Positions 34,401 through 42,670 of a stretch of 42,763 nucleotides of DNA are shown one piece after another. The stretch comes from Sediminimonas qiaohouensis DSM 21189 (GTDB taxonomy: Bacteria > Pseudomonadota > Alphaproteobacteria > Rhodobacterales > Rhodobacteraceae). The DNA is taken from the NCBI RefSeq assembly GCF_000423645.1, contig NZ_AUIJ01000023.1:1-42763 (forward strand), read 5' to 3'. The translations under genes and the position numbers were made by a program. Each line of letters starts with the position of its first letter. The stretch's first letter is position 1. A model generated the notes under the pieces. The model was given only the letters and a program-made list of their open reading frames with translations, searched no databases and had not been told where the DNA came from.

Positions 34401-36985
34401 CCGGGACCAATGGCGCGTAGATCGAACGCGGCCTCGGCACCTTGCGCGACCGAGCCGTCAAACAGCGGCTTGATCCCGATGAGCGGCGCATCGGGCATGA
34501 CAGGGCGGGTGATGCTGCGTTCAACCGGGCGGCCGGACCCTTCGGTAACGCGCACGGTGGCCTCGGCCATCATCGGGCGCCCCGCGCCGGGCATATCGGG
34601 TAGAACAAGGGGGATTTGCGCCTTGCCGGCCGCATCCGTGCTGACGGCGGGCAATGACCCGGCGCTGGGGTTCGATACCTCGTCATGACGGCCAAAGCGG
34701 TAGCCGGGGTAGCCCTCCAGCGTGTCGCGCGGGCGCACCGTGACCGTGCCCTCAACCGCCAGATCAGCCCCCGGTGCGCCAAAAAGATACCGCGCCGCCA
34801 CCGACAGCGGCGGCGTATCACCGGGGCGGATCGGCCCATCGGGCAGTGACAGATCGACATCGATCCGTTCCGGAAGAAAATCCTCGACCAAGATCGCGGT
34901 GCTGGCCAGGGCCGGTGCCTCCACATCGGTGCGCACCTCAAGCCGCCAGCCCCCGCGCGGCACGTCCGCCCCCAGATCGAAGGCATAGACATGCCCACCA
35001 TCCCGGCCATTCACCGACACCTTGCGTGTATATTCCACCCCATCGGGGCGCGACAAGATCGCGGTCAGCGGCAAGTTCGGCGTTGCGCGCGCTTGCCCGT
35101 CGCGGGCCAGCACCGTGGCATGGATCGTCTCGCCCGCACGGTAGGCGCCACGATCGGTGGTCAGAAATACATCCACCGGGCCCGCCGGCTCGCGCCCCTC
35201 GACGCCGCGGTCGGACAGATCGAACGCCGGACCGGTCAGCGACAGAAACGCCAGGTCGTCCCCCTGTCGCACCGTCACCATCGCGGGCGCCGCGCCGCCG
35301 GTGCCGCGCACAAGCCCCGGATCAAAGCGCGCATGCCCCTGCGCATCGGTTTTCACATTGTCCAGAACGCGGTTGGCGCGCGACAGCAGCTGCACCTTGG
35401 CGCCTTCGCGCGGGGCGGCATCGCCAAGGCCCCGAACCAGCACATGCAGCCCGTCATTGCCCTTGAGCGTCGTTATCCCCAGATCGGACAGGACAAACCA
35501 TTGCGTCGCGCCCGGCTGATCATACTCCGCCCGGCCGGGGATACCGGCGGTCAGCGCATATAGGCCCGGCGGCAAGTCGGCGATGATGTCGCCCATCGGC
35601 AGGCGCGTCGTCATCTCCTTGTTGAGGCGGTTTTGCACGTCGCCGTGTCCGGTCCAGACCACTTGCGCGACCTCCCCCGAGAACCCGCGCGCGCGCCATT
35701 GATCCAACGGCCGTCCGAAATACCCCTCTTGCACTGCGCGCAGCACGTTGCGGTCGGCCACGTGCCGCAAGGTCAGATCAACCCGGTCCAGGTTCACCGT
35801 CTCGATCGGCAGCGCCGCACCATCGCCGCGCGGCAACACGTAGGCGCGCCCGGGGAACACCGCGCTTGGGCTGCGGTCCCGCACATAAAGCGTAAGCGTC
35901 GTATCGCTCGTCAACGCCTCGCCACTGGCGGCTGGCAGGCCCTTGCGGAACGTAAGGCGGTAGCGTTGCCCGTGTTCGGCCCCGTCGATACACAGCTGCC
36001 GATCATCCGCCTGCACCGCCATCGTGGCATCGGGCAACCGCACGAAGGGGCCGTAATCCACGCCGGTCTTGGCCAGTGGCTCAGAGAATTCCGCGCACAG
36101 GCGTGGTGCGGCGGCGTCAGACTCGACCGTATGGCCGGTGATCCGAAAGCCGTACTTGCCAATCGCATCCTCAAGCGCCGAGGCGATATCCCGGCGCCCC
36201 TGCTGCGCCGCCTGTGCAAGGCGCAGGGCCGGGATCATGTCGCGCCCGCGATCCGACGCCTCAAGCGCGCGGGAAAGAACCAAAAGCGCACCGGCGTTTT
36301 GCTGCGGACTCAGAGCACGCAACGCCCCGTTCACGGCGGCGGACAGGGCGGGGGCGTGCATCTTGCGCTGCTGCGTGCGGTTATCGGTGTCCACGTCCAG
36401 CGCAAGCCGCGCGTATTCGGTCCATAGTTCGCTGCGGTCAGCTTGGGCCAAGGCGGCGCCGGTCCAGTGCAGCGCGCCTTTCAGATCGCCCTTGGCGCGC
36501 CGTTGCTGCGCCGCTTTCAACAATTCGACCACATCCCATTTGCCGCCCGCGTGCTTGCGGCCAAGGCCGCGGGCCTGATCGCGGGCGCCCTCAAGCGTGG
36601 CAGATCCAAGGAAATCCAATGCCTTGGACCGGTCTTCGGCCGCGCGCAGAACCTCCGGATCGGTGCTGCGCAGCTCGGCCGACAGGGCACCCTCGTATGG
36701 CTCACGCGCGCTGATACCGCCCTTGGGGAAGCACGCGTTCGAGCGGGTGTTGAACGTGAACGCCTTGCACCGGGCATCCGACAAACACGCCGTTTCGCAC
36801 GCTTCGTAGGTTGTATCGTACAGCGCCTGCAGGTCCGAGCCGTAGAAATCGACATCGCGGCTAACCACCGCCCGGCGATCGGGCACGTAGCGCGCGGCAT
36901 CGCCCTGCGCCCCCGATTGCGACACGGCAAAACCCGGCAGAACAAGCGTGGCCACCAGGACGACAGCGGATACGGCGTGACGCAT
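31496..36985 (-). CDS. yfhM: Bacterial alpha-2-macroglobulin with PAN domain and thioester
   Basis: 1829 residues from ATG at 36985, chosen because AAGGAG lies 7 bases before it and only 1 base before the ATG six bases upstream. Signal peptide about 1-22 (cut near AVS); no lipobox Cys is seen. A PAN/Apple-like domain (about 30-90) has Cys in YEACETACLSDARCKAF and NACFPKGG. A long run of macroglobulin (MG) domains follows, with the bait region probably around 1140-1200. The thioester motif is C1381-T-E-Q1384 in YGCTEQLAS, followed by an alpha-alpha toroid. Bacterial macroglobulins trap foreign proteases in the periplasm. Coupling to pbpC suggests joint wall repair and defence. Confidence 0.93.
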   Translation of the reverse strand: MRHAVSAVVLVATLVLPGFAVSQSGAQGDAARYVPDRRAVVSRDVDFYGSDLQALYDTTYEACETACLSDARCKAFTFNTRSNACFPKGGISAREPYEGALSAELRSTDPEVLRAAEDRSKALDFLGSATLEGARDQARGLGRKHAGGKWDVVELLKAAQQRRAKGDLKGALHWTGAALAQADRSELWTEYARLALDVDTDNRTQQRKMHAPALSAAVNGALRALSPQQNAGALLVLSRALEASDRGRDMIPALRLAQAAQQGRRDIASALEDAIGKYGFRITGHTVESDAAAPRLCAEFSEPLAKTGVDYGPFVRLPDATMAVQADDRQLCIDGAEHGQRYRLTFRKGLPAASGEALTSDTTLTLYVRDRSPSAVFPGRAYVLPRGDGAALPIETVNLDRVDLTLRHVADRNVLRAVQEGYFGRPLDQWRARGFSGEVAQVVWTGHGDVQNRLNKEMTTRLPMGDIIADLPPGLYALTAGIPGRAEYDQPGATQWFVLSDLGITTLKGNDGLHVLVRGLGDAAPREGAKVQLLSRANRVLDNVKTDAQGHARFDPGLVRGTGGAAPAMVTVRQGDDLAFLSLTGPAFDLSDRGVEGREPAGPVDVFLTTDRGAYRAGETIHATVLARDGQARATPNLPLTAILSRPDGVEYTRKVSVNGRDGGHVYAFDLGADVPRGGWRLEVRTDVEAPALASTAILVEDFLPERIDVDLSLPDGPIRPGDTPPLSVAARYLFGAPGADLAVEGTVTVRPRDTLEGYPGYRFGRHDEVSNPSAGSLPAVSTDAAGKAQIPLVLPDMPGAGRPMMAEATVRVTEGSGRPVERSITRPVMPDAPLIGIKPLFDGSVAQGAEAAFDLRAIGPGGGAPARDMRVRWTLNRVETRYQWYQQNGNWNWEPITRRTRVSRGEARLGDTPQEVAARVDWGRYELVVETLDGPYAASSVGFHAGWYAPADAARTPDMLEMSLDQPGYRSGDIAQLRMVPRIAGKALITVMSDRVISMKAVEVTKGENLVELPVTDEWGAGAYVTASVIRPVQADIGQEPVRALGLAHAAIDPGAQQLDVTLNAPAQIRPRGALEASVQIGGLPEGARAHVTVAAVDLGILNLTGFQSPDPSAHYFGQRRLGVEIRDLYGRLIDSGNGAIGQVRSGGDAAAAPTTKAPPPTEELVAQFSGMVTVGPGGRADVRFDMPDFNGTVRLMAVAWSAAGVGQAQTDVVVRDPVVVNASLPRFLAPNDRSRLLLEFTHADGAAGRMGLDVTADDGLRIAPDAVPSGITLAENGRARVDIPIEAGAPGDYALRVALTTPDGRQLTKTLTLGVRANDPPVSQTRRFRLGAGDAFTLNREVFAGFQAGTGSAILSAGPLARLDAPGLIAALDRYPYGCTEQLASAAMPLLYLGQVADVMGLGHADDLSDRVEKAVRRILTRQSSSGSFGLWRAGSGDFWLDAYVTDFLSRARAKGHDVPDEAFDLALDNLRNRVNYAPDFDGGGEAIAYSLMVLAREGAAAMGDLRYYADQKADDFATPLAQAQLGAALAAYGDPTRADAMFARAARRIAQQGGDGPAPGAPVWRTDYGTDLRDAAGVLALATAAGSEQVDRGALMQRVVAASADGPLSTQESAWSLLAAHALIDTPDVSGLTLDGAPADGPLVHVLEDNATATPTEIRNTRDRPAEITLTTLGVPQGEVSPGGYGMGIERRYFTPEGREVSPESVATGTRLVVVLKITPYDRIGARLMVTDPLPAGFEIDNPNLLRAGDIGALDWLEPASAEHAEFRSDRFLAAVNWRGEAPFRLAYMVRAVSPGQFHHPAASVEDMYRPRYRAHTGDGRVTVTP

Positions 36986-37141
36986 AATCATTCTCCTTGG
37001 CAATCCAGTGATGGTGCCATGCACCCCTGCACATTGGCAACGATTCCCCGCCATTCGGGCGCTGTCGCATCGTCCTTAATTTGTTGTTCATGGCCTTACC
37101 CGATGCTGCGCAAGATCAACCGGGCGTGCCAGAGGGCGGAC

Positions 37142-39370
37142 ATGAGCCTAGCAAACAAACTTGCCGAGGAGCGGCGCGCGCGCCTTGCGGCGGAACGCCT
37201 GCTCGAGCTCAAGCAGGCCGAACTGTTCGCCGCCAATCGCAAGCTTGGCCTGCACGCACGGGCACTATCCGAGGAGATCACGCAGACCCGTGCGCAAGTG
37301 CAGACGGTGCAAGACGAAAACCAGCGGGTGAAATCCGACTTGTCTGCCGCCCAGGAACAGGTTCAAATCGTCGAGCGGCGCTTGTGGCAATCAATCCAGA
37401 CCATTCGCGACGGGTTTGCAATCTTCGACGGCAACGATGTGATGATCACGGCCAACCGCGCCTACCTGGTTATCTTTGACGGGCTTGAGGAGGTGCAGCC
37501 GGGAATATCCTATGCGCGGTTGCTGCAACTGCTGACCGAAGAAGGGATCGTCGATACCGATTTCCGGTCTCCTGCAGCGTGGCGCGACATGATGCTGAAC
37601 CGCTGGCAATCGCCCCACCCCGACCCCGTGGTAATCCGCCTGTGGAATGACGAGTATATCAAACTGATCGACCAGCGCGGCGCAGGTGGCGATGCCGTGA
37701 CACTGGGTTTGAACATCACCGAAACCGTCCGCCACGAGCAAGCATTGAAAGAGGCGCAAGAGCGCGCCGAGGCGGCCAACCGCGCGAAATCGGCATTCCT
37801 GGCCAACATGAGCCATGAGATCCGCACACCGATGAACGGCGTCGTGGGTATGGCCGAACTGATGAGCGAGACGAATTTGACCGAAGAGCAGGAGCTATAC
37901 GTCGACACGATACGCAATTCGGGCGAGGCGCTGTTGGTCATCATCAACGATGTGCTGGATTACTCAAAGATCGAGGCGGACAAGCTGACCTTGCAACCCG
38001 AGGCCTTTGACCTTGAGCGGTGCATACACGAGGTTGTCATGCTGACCGCGCCCGCCGCCCGGGACAAGGGGCTTGAGCTACTGATAGATTACGACATGTT
38101 CCTGCCGACGATGCTGATCGGGGATGCCGGGCGCATTCGGCAGGTTCTGACCAACCTGATCGGCAACGCGGTGAAATTCACCCCCAGTGGGCATATCCTG
38201 GTGCGGGTGGTCGGGCTGCAATCCAACGGTGGCGGCGATACGGATATTCACATCACGATCGAGGATACCGGCATCGGCATCCCGGCGGACAAGATCGACC
38301 ACGTATTCGGCGAATTCAACCAGGTCGAAGATGACCGCAACCGGCAGTTCGAAGGGACCGGCCTTGGCCTGTCCATAAGCCGGCGCCTGATCGAAATGAT
38401 GGGCGGGCAGATCTGGGTGGACTCGCAAGAGGGCGAGGGCAGTGCTTTTGGCATTCGCCTGACCCTGCCCGCGGCCACGCCCGACGAAGGCGACGCGCCG
38501 CCAGACCTGCGCGGCATCCTCAAGCATGTTCTGGTGTGCGATCCGCTACCGGTAAATCGCCAGGTTCTGACGCGGCAGGTTGAATCGCTTGGCCTGCGCG
38601 TGACTAGCACCACCACCGCCGAAGAGGCGCAACACGCCATGGACGATACCGTTGATCTGGTGCTCTGTGACCACACGCCGCCCGGTCTGGATGGTAAGGC
38701 GCTGGCGCGTGCGCTGGCCGCTGGCCCCGGTGCACCCAATGTCGTCGTTCTGAGCGCGGACCCCGCCGACGTCGACGCGGATGGCTCACCCGCCGGCGCG
38801 CCGATCGTCGCGCGCAAACCGATGGCGCGGCAGGCACTGTTCCGCCTGCTGTTGGAAATGGCAAGCCGTATCGGACCGGCCCACACCCCCCGCCCCGAAG
38901 ACGCGGCGGACGTAGAAAAAGAGCCCGCAGCGCCCCCACCAGCCGCGCAAACATCACGCAGATCGATGCGGGTGCTGGCCGCCGAGGACAACCGGACCAA
39001 TCAGCTTGTCTTTAGCAAGATGGTCAAATCCCTCGATATAGAGTTGCGCTTTGCCGAAAACGGCGAGGCCGCGGTGGTGCAATTCCAGAGCTTTGCGCCC
39101 GACATGATCTTCATGGATATCTCGATGCCGCGGATGGATGGCAAACAAGCCACCGCCGCGATCAGGCGGATCGAAGCAGAGACCGGCGGCCACGTCCCCA
39201 TCGTGGCCTTGACCGCCCACGCGGTGGAGGGTGATCGCGATGCCATATTGGCCGCCGGTCTGGATGTTTACCTGACCAAGCCGCTGAAGAAGGGCGCCAT
39301 TGTCGATGCCATCGTCGCGCATGCCCCGGACGACGCCGCGCCGCCCCTCGCCGCACCGGCGAAAGCGTGA
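37142..39370 (+). CDS. Cytoplasmic hybrid sensor histidine kinase with two receiver domains
   Basis: 742 residues from ATG at 37142, with AGAGGG 5 bases upstream; an ATG at 37103 is also in frame. There are no membrane segments. A coiled coil (about 5-80) is followed by a PAS-like domain (about 85-195, DGFAIFDGNDVMI), HisKA with H225 in MSHEIRTPMNG, and HATPase_c (about 330-450) with N-box NLIGNAVKF and GTGLGLSISRR. The first receiver (about 460-570) keeps D510 but has CDPLP where the acidic pair is expected. The second (about 600-725) is complete, with D659 in FMDISMPRMDG. It is divergent from the macroglobulin gene; no separate response regulator or Hpt gene is nearby. Confidence 0.92.
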   Translation: MSLANKLAEERRARLAAERLLELKQAELFAANRKLGLHARALSEEITQTRAQVQTVQDENQRVKSDLSAAQEQVQIVERRLWQSIQTIRDGFAIFDGNDVMITANRAYLVIFDGLEEVQPGISYARLLQLLTEEGIVDTDFRSPAAWRDMMLNRWQSPHPDPVVIRLWNDEYIKLIDQRGAGGDAVTLGLNITETVRHEQALKEAQERAEAANRAKSAFLANMSHEIRTPMNGVVGMAELMSETNLTEEQELYVDTIRNSGEALLVIINDVLDYSKIEADKLTLQPEAFDLERCIHEVVMLTAPAARDKGLELLIDYDMFLPTMLIGDAGRIRQVLTNLIGNAVKFTPSGHILVRVVGLQSNGGGDTDIHITIEDTGIGIPADKIDHVFGEFNQVEDDRNRQFEGTGLGLSISRRLIEMMGGQIWVDSQEGEGSAFGIRLTLPAATPDEGDAPPDLRGILKHVLVCDPLPVNRQVLTRQVESLGLRVTSTTTAEEAQHAMDDTVDLVLCDHTPPGLDGKALARALAAGPGAPNVVVLSADPADVDADGSPAGAPIVARKPMARQALFRLLLEMASRIGPAHTPRPEDAADVEKEPAAPPPAAQTSRRSMRVLAAEDNRTNQLVFSKMVKSLDIELRFAENGEAAVVQFQSFAPDMIFMDISMPRMDGKQATAAIRRIEAETGGHVPIVALTAHAVEGDRDAILAAGLDVYLTKPLKKGAIVDAIVAHAPDDAAPPLAAPAKA

Positions 39371-40135
39371 TCAGCCCGCATCGCCAGCGCGCAGGAAAAC
39401 CATTCTATTGCCCTCGGACAGGTCGGGATCATACCGATATCCACCAGCGTCGAAATCGCGCAGCGCCTGCGGATCGGTCAGGCGGTGCTGGATGATGTAA
39501 CGCGCCATCGCGCCGCGCGCGCGCTTGGCATAAAAGCTGACGATTTTCGGCGTGCCGTTTTTTTCCTCCATGAACACCGGGGTGATCACCCGCAAGTTCA
39601 ACGCGCCTGTTTGCACCGCGCCGAAATACTCTTGGCTGGCGCAGTTGACCAGAACGTCGGTGCCAAGCGCGGCAGCTTGGTCGCCAAGCGCACGCGCAAT
39701 GGCATCACCCCAGAAATCATAGAGGGTCTTGCCGTGATCCGTCCTGAGGCGGCTGCCCATCTCAAGTCGGTACGGCTCGATTTCGTCAAGCGGGCGCAGC
39801 ACCCCGTAGAGACCCGACAGGATGCGCAGATGGTCCTGTGCCCAGCGCATTTCATCGGCGTCCAGGCTGCGCGCCTCAAGCCCCTGATAGGTGTCGCCGG
39901 CGAAAGCGAGCGCGGCCGGTTTCTTGTCCATCGTGCCAAAATCGCGGAACCGCTCGGCGTTGAGCCGGGCGAGGTTGTCACTAATCCCCATGACCTTTTG
40001 CAGATCGGCCGCCGACAGGCCGCGCGCCACAGCGGCCAATTCCCTGGCCTGCTCCATAAACTGCGGGCGCGTCGGCGCCGCGCTGTCCACGGTGGACATG
40101 TCCAGTTTCTTGGCCGGCGATACGACGATCAGCAT
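39371..40135 (-). CDS. yaaA: Peroxide stress protein YaaA (DUF328)
   Basis: 254 residues from ATG at 40135, with CAGGAGAG 4-6 bases upstream; the open frame continues 41 codons upstream into recQ DNA. Family marks are MLIVVSPAKKLDM at the N-terminus, LSGLYGVLRPLDEIEPYRLEMG in the middle and IVSFYAKRARGAMARYI. In E. coli YaaA lowers intracellular free iron during H2O2 stress and is regulated by OxyR; it has a DNA-binding-like fold. It lies 34 bases downstream of recQ in the same direction, so co-transcription is likely. Its stop is adjacent to that of the hybrid kinase on the other strand. Confidence 0.95.
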   Translation of the reverse strand: MLIVVSPAKKLDMSTVDSAAPTRPQFMEQARELAAVARGLSAADLQKVMGISDNLARLNAERFRDFGTMDKKPAALAFAGDTYQGLEARSLDADEMRWAQDHLRILSGLYGVLRPLDEIEPYRLEMGSRLRTDHGKTLYDFWGDAIARALGDQAAALGTDVLVNCASQEYFGAVQTGALNLRVITPVFMEEKNGTPKIVSFYAKRARGAMARYIIQHRLTDPQALRDFDAGGYRYDPDLSEGNRMVFLRAGDAG

Positions 40136-40169
40136 GGGCGCTCTCCTGCTTGAAATTCCCCACCCGGAC

Positions 40170-42212
40170 CTAGCCCGCTTCGCGCAGAACGTCCAGAAAG
40201 GCCGCGCCGAACCGGTCGGCCCGCCGCTTGCCCAAAAGGCGCTCCAACGCCGGGGCATCGCCCGGGCGCATCTGCGCCACGCGTGCCAGTTGCGAGGCAG
40301 AACAGCTTAGCGGCTTGTCCACCCCGTCGTCACCGCGCGCAAGATCGGTCTGCACCTCGACCAGGCGGTCATAAACGCCCCCTTCGGCGCGGCCGGCCAG
40401 CTTGCGGCGGCTTGGGTGTACTGCCTCCGCCGCGCCGTTGATCACCGCCAGAAAGGCGTCGCCGTAACTTTCCAACTTCTTCGCCCCGACGCCGCCGATG
40501 CGCGCCATTTCATCCAGTGACGCGGGGCGCTTTTCGGCCATCTCGATCAGGGTGCGATCGGTAAACACCACGTAGGCGGGCACGCGTGCCGCCTCGGCCA
40601 GCGCACGGCGCTTGGCCTTGAGCGCGGACAAAAGCGGCGCGTCCTCCTCGGACACCAGCGCGCGCGCCGCCGGGCGGCGTTGCTGCGCGCGCATCACGTC
40701 GCGCCGCAAGGTGATCTTTTCGTGATCGCGCAAAATCGGCAACGCCCGGTCCGTCATCCGCAGGGCGCCGTGGCGTTCGGGATCGGGGCGGACCAGGTCA
40801 TGCCCCATCATCTGCCGGAAAATCGCCTGCCACTGGGGGCGGGAAAACTCGCGCCCGACCCCGAAGGTCGGCAACCCGTCATGCCCCCGCGCGCGCAGCT
40901 TGTCGGTCTCGTTTCCGGTCAGGATATCGATCAGGTGCCCGGCGCCAAATCTCTCGTCGGTGCGCAGGATCGCCGACAGCGCCTTGCGCACCGCCTCGGT
41001 GCCATCGAATGTCTCGGGCGGGCGATCACACAGGTCGCACGCGCCGCAAGGCTGCGGCACCTCTTCGCCGAAATAGCCAAGCAGGTTTTGTCGGCGACAG
41101 ACAAGCGCCTCGGCCAACCCCAGTAGCGCATTGAGCCGCCCATGATCCGCCGCCCGCCTGTCGGCAGGCGCGAGGCCCTCGTCGATCTGGCTGCGGCGCA
41201 GGCGGATATCCTCGGGGCCGTAAAGGGTAAGCGTCTCGGCCGGGGCGCCATCGCGGCCTGCGCGGCCGATCTCCTGGTAATAGGCCTCGATAGACTTGGG
41301 CAGATCGGCATGTGCGACCCAGCGGATATCGGGCTTGTCCACCCCCATGCCAAACGCCACCGTCGCCACCACGATCAACCCATCCTCCTGCTGAAACCGG
41401 GTTTCCACGCCGCGGCGATCCTCGGCCTCCATCCCGCCGTGATAGTGGCAGGCGGCATGCCCCGCCTCGCGCAGCGCCTGCGCAAGGCCCTCGGTCTTGG
41501 CGCGCGTGCCGCAATAGACGATACCCGATTGCCCCTTGCGCCCACCAGCGAAGTCAAGGATTTGCCGCCGCGGCCCATCCTTGGGCGCAAAGGTCAGATG
41601 GATGTTTGGGCGGTCGAATCCATGCAAGAAGCTGCGCGGCGCCTGCCCATCGAACAGGCGCGCAACGATCTCTTCGCGGGTTTCGGCGTCGGCGGTGGCG
41701 GTGAACGCGGCCAGCGGCACATCCAATGCGCGGCGCAACTCCCCGATCCGCAGGTAATCGGGGCGGAAATCGTGGCCCCACTGGCTGACGCAATGGGCCT
41801 CGTCCACGGCGATCAGGCTGACGCCTATCCGCCGCAACATGCCAAGCGCCGAACCGGACGACAGACGCTCGGGCGCGATATAAAGCAGCTTGAGCCGCCC
41901 CGCCTCCAGCGACTGCCAAACCGCATCGGTTTCCGCGTCCGTATTGGCCGAGGTAAGCGCCCCGGCCTCGACCCCGGCAGCCCGGAGCGCGCGCACCTGA
42001 TCGCGCATCAGCGCGATCAACGGCGAGATCACCACCGTCACACCGTCGCGCAACAGCGCAGGAAGTTGGAAACACAGGGATTTGCCGCCGCCCGTGGGCA
42101 TGATGGCAAGGACGTTGTCGCCGCGCGCCACCGCATCGACGATATCCTGCTGCCCGGGGCGGAAGGCGTCAAACCCGAATACCTCGCGCAGAAGCGGCTG
42201 AGCGCCTGACAT
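40170..42212 (-). CDS. recQ: ATP-dependent DNA helicase RecQ
   Basis: 680 residues, longer than E. coli RecQ (609). It unwinds DNA 3'-5' in recombination repair. Walker A K44 is in IMPTGGGKSLCFQ, the DEAH box is 137-140 in AVDEAHCVSQWG, and the helicase C domain has the RQC Zn2+ site in PCGACDLCDRP with the upstream CRR. A winged-helix RQC region and one HRDC domain (about 535-600, ARVPAYVVFTDRTLIEMAEK) follow. The extra C-terminal ~80 residues (ARVAQMRPGDAPALERLLGKR) look like a further degenerate helical domain. No SOS-type operator is seen upstream. Confidence 0.95.
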   Translation of the reverse strand: MSGAQPLLREVFGFDAFRPGQQDIVDAVARGDNVLAIMPTGGGKSLCFQLPALLRDGVTVVISPLIALMRDQVRALRAAGVEAGALTSANTDAETDAVWQSLEAGRLKLLYIAPERLSSGSALGMLRRIGVSLIAVDEAHCVSQWGHDFRPDYLRIGELRRALDVPLAAFTATADAETREEIVARLFDGQAPRSFLHGFDRPNIHLTFAPKDGPRRQILDFAGGRKGQSGIVYCGTRAKTEGLAQALREAGHAACHYHGGMEAEDRRGVETRFQQEDGLIVVATVAFGMGVDKPDIRWVAHADLPKSIEAYYQEIGRAGRDGAPAETLTLYGPEDIRLRRSQIDEGLAPADRRAADHGRLNALLGLAEALVCRRQNLLGYFGEEVPQPCGACDLCDRPPETFDGTEAVRKALSAILRTDERFGAGHLIDILTGNETDKLRARGHDGLPTFGVGREFSRPQWQAIFRQMMGHDLVRPDPERHGALRMTDRALPILRDHEKITLRRDVMRAQQRRPAARALVSEEDAPLLSALKAKRRALAEAARVPAYVVFTDRTLIEMAEKRPASLDEMARIGGVGAKKLESYGDAFLAVINGAAEAVHPSRRKLAGRAEGGVYDRLVEVQTDLARGDDGVDKPLSCSASQLARVAQMRPGDAPALERLLGKRRADRFGAAFLDVLREAG

Positions 42213-42292
42213 GGATCACCTGCAAGATTGTCTATATCTGCTCTTGCCGGAGTATTCACATACCAGACTTGCCCGGGCAAGCCCTACTCGGG

Positions 42293-42577
42293 TTATCGCA
42301 GCAGCAATTCGGGCAGGATAAAGTCGCGCAGGGAAATCACGATGATGAACGCCACCAGCGGCGCCAGATCCAGGGGCCGCGTATCAGGCAGGAACCGCCG
42401 GATCGGGGCATAGATCGGCTCAAGCAGGCGATTGAGGCCATACCAGATCTGCGCCACCAGTTGCTGACCCAGGTTGAGAACCTGGAAATTGATCAGCCAA
42501 CTCATGATGATGTGGGTGATCATAATGAAAAACGCCACATCCAGCAGCAGGCGCAGGGGTCCGTAGATTGCCATCAT
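42293..42577 (-). CDS. YggT-family integral membrane protein
   Basis: 94 residues with two hydrophobic regions (about 8-30 and 70-90) around a central loop NRLLEPIYAPIRRFLPDTRPLDLAPL, which is the YggT (PF02325) hallmark. YggT proteins are thought to act in osmotic or division-related membrane processes; the exact role is unclear. Two adjacent ATG codons (42577 and 42574) are possible starts and neither has a strong ribosome binding site. It lies 80 bases upstream of recQ in the same direction. Confidence 0.88.
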   Translation of the reverse strand: MMAIYGPLRLLLDVAFFIMITHIIMSWLINFQVLNLGQQLVAQIWYGLNRLLEPIYAPIRRFLPDTRPLDLAPLVAFIIVISLRDFILPELLLR

Positions 42578-42642
42578 GGGTCTTGTTGTCCGTTTTGAAT
42601 TCAGCAGCCAAAGACCTAAGCACTTCTGGCCTTGTCGGCAAG

Positions 42643-42664
42643 GGGCCCGGCATGTGCCGGGCCC
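42643..42664 (-). terminator. Hairpin after glyA, probable terminator
   Basis: GGGCCCGGCA (42643-42652) and TGCCGGGCCC (42655-42664) form a 10-bp perfect stem with a 2-base gap, 7 bases after the glyA stop (minus strand). The downstream sequence is CCTTGCC, with no real T run. It probably ends glyA transcription. Confidence 0.6.
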
Positions 42665-42670
42665 ACTCCC

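Noticed and set aside
36443-37141. Upstream extension of the hybrid kinase frame by 233 codons
   Set aside because: It runs antisense to the macroglobulin N-terminus, has no domain, and a good ribosome binding site lies at 37142.
42213-42292. Possible SOS operator upstream of recQ
   Set aside because: No pair of GTTC/GAAC half sites with the alphaproteobacterial spacing is present.
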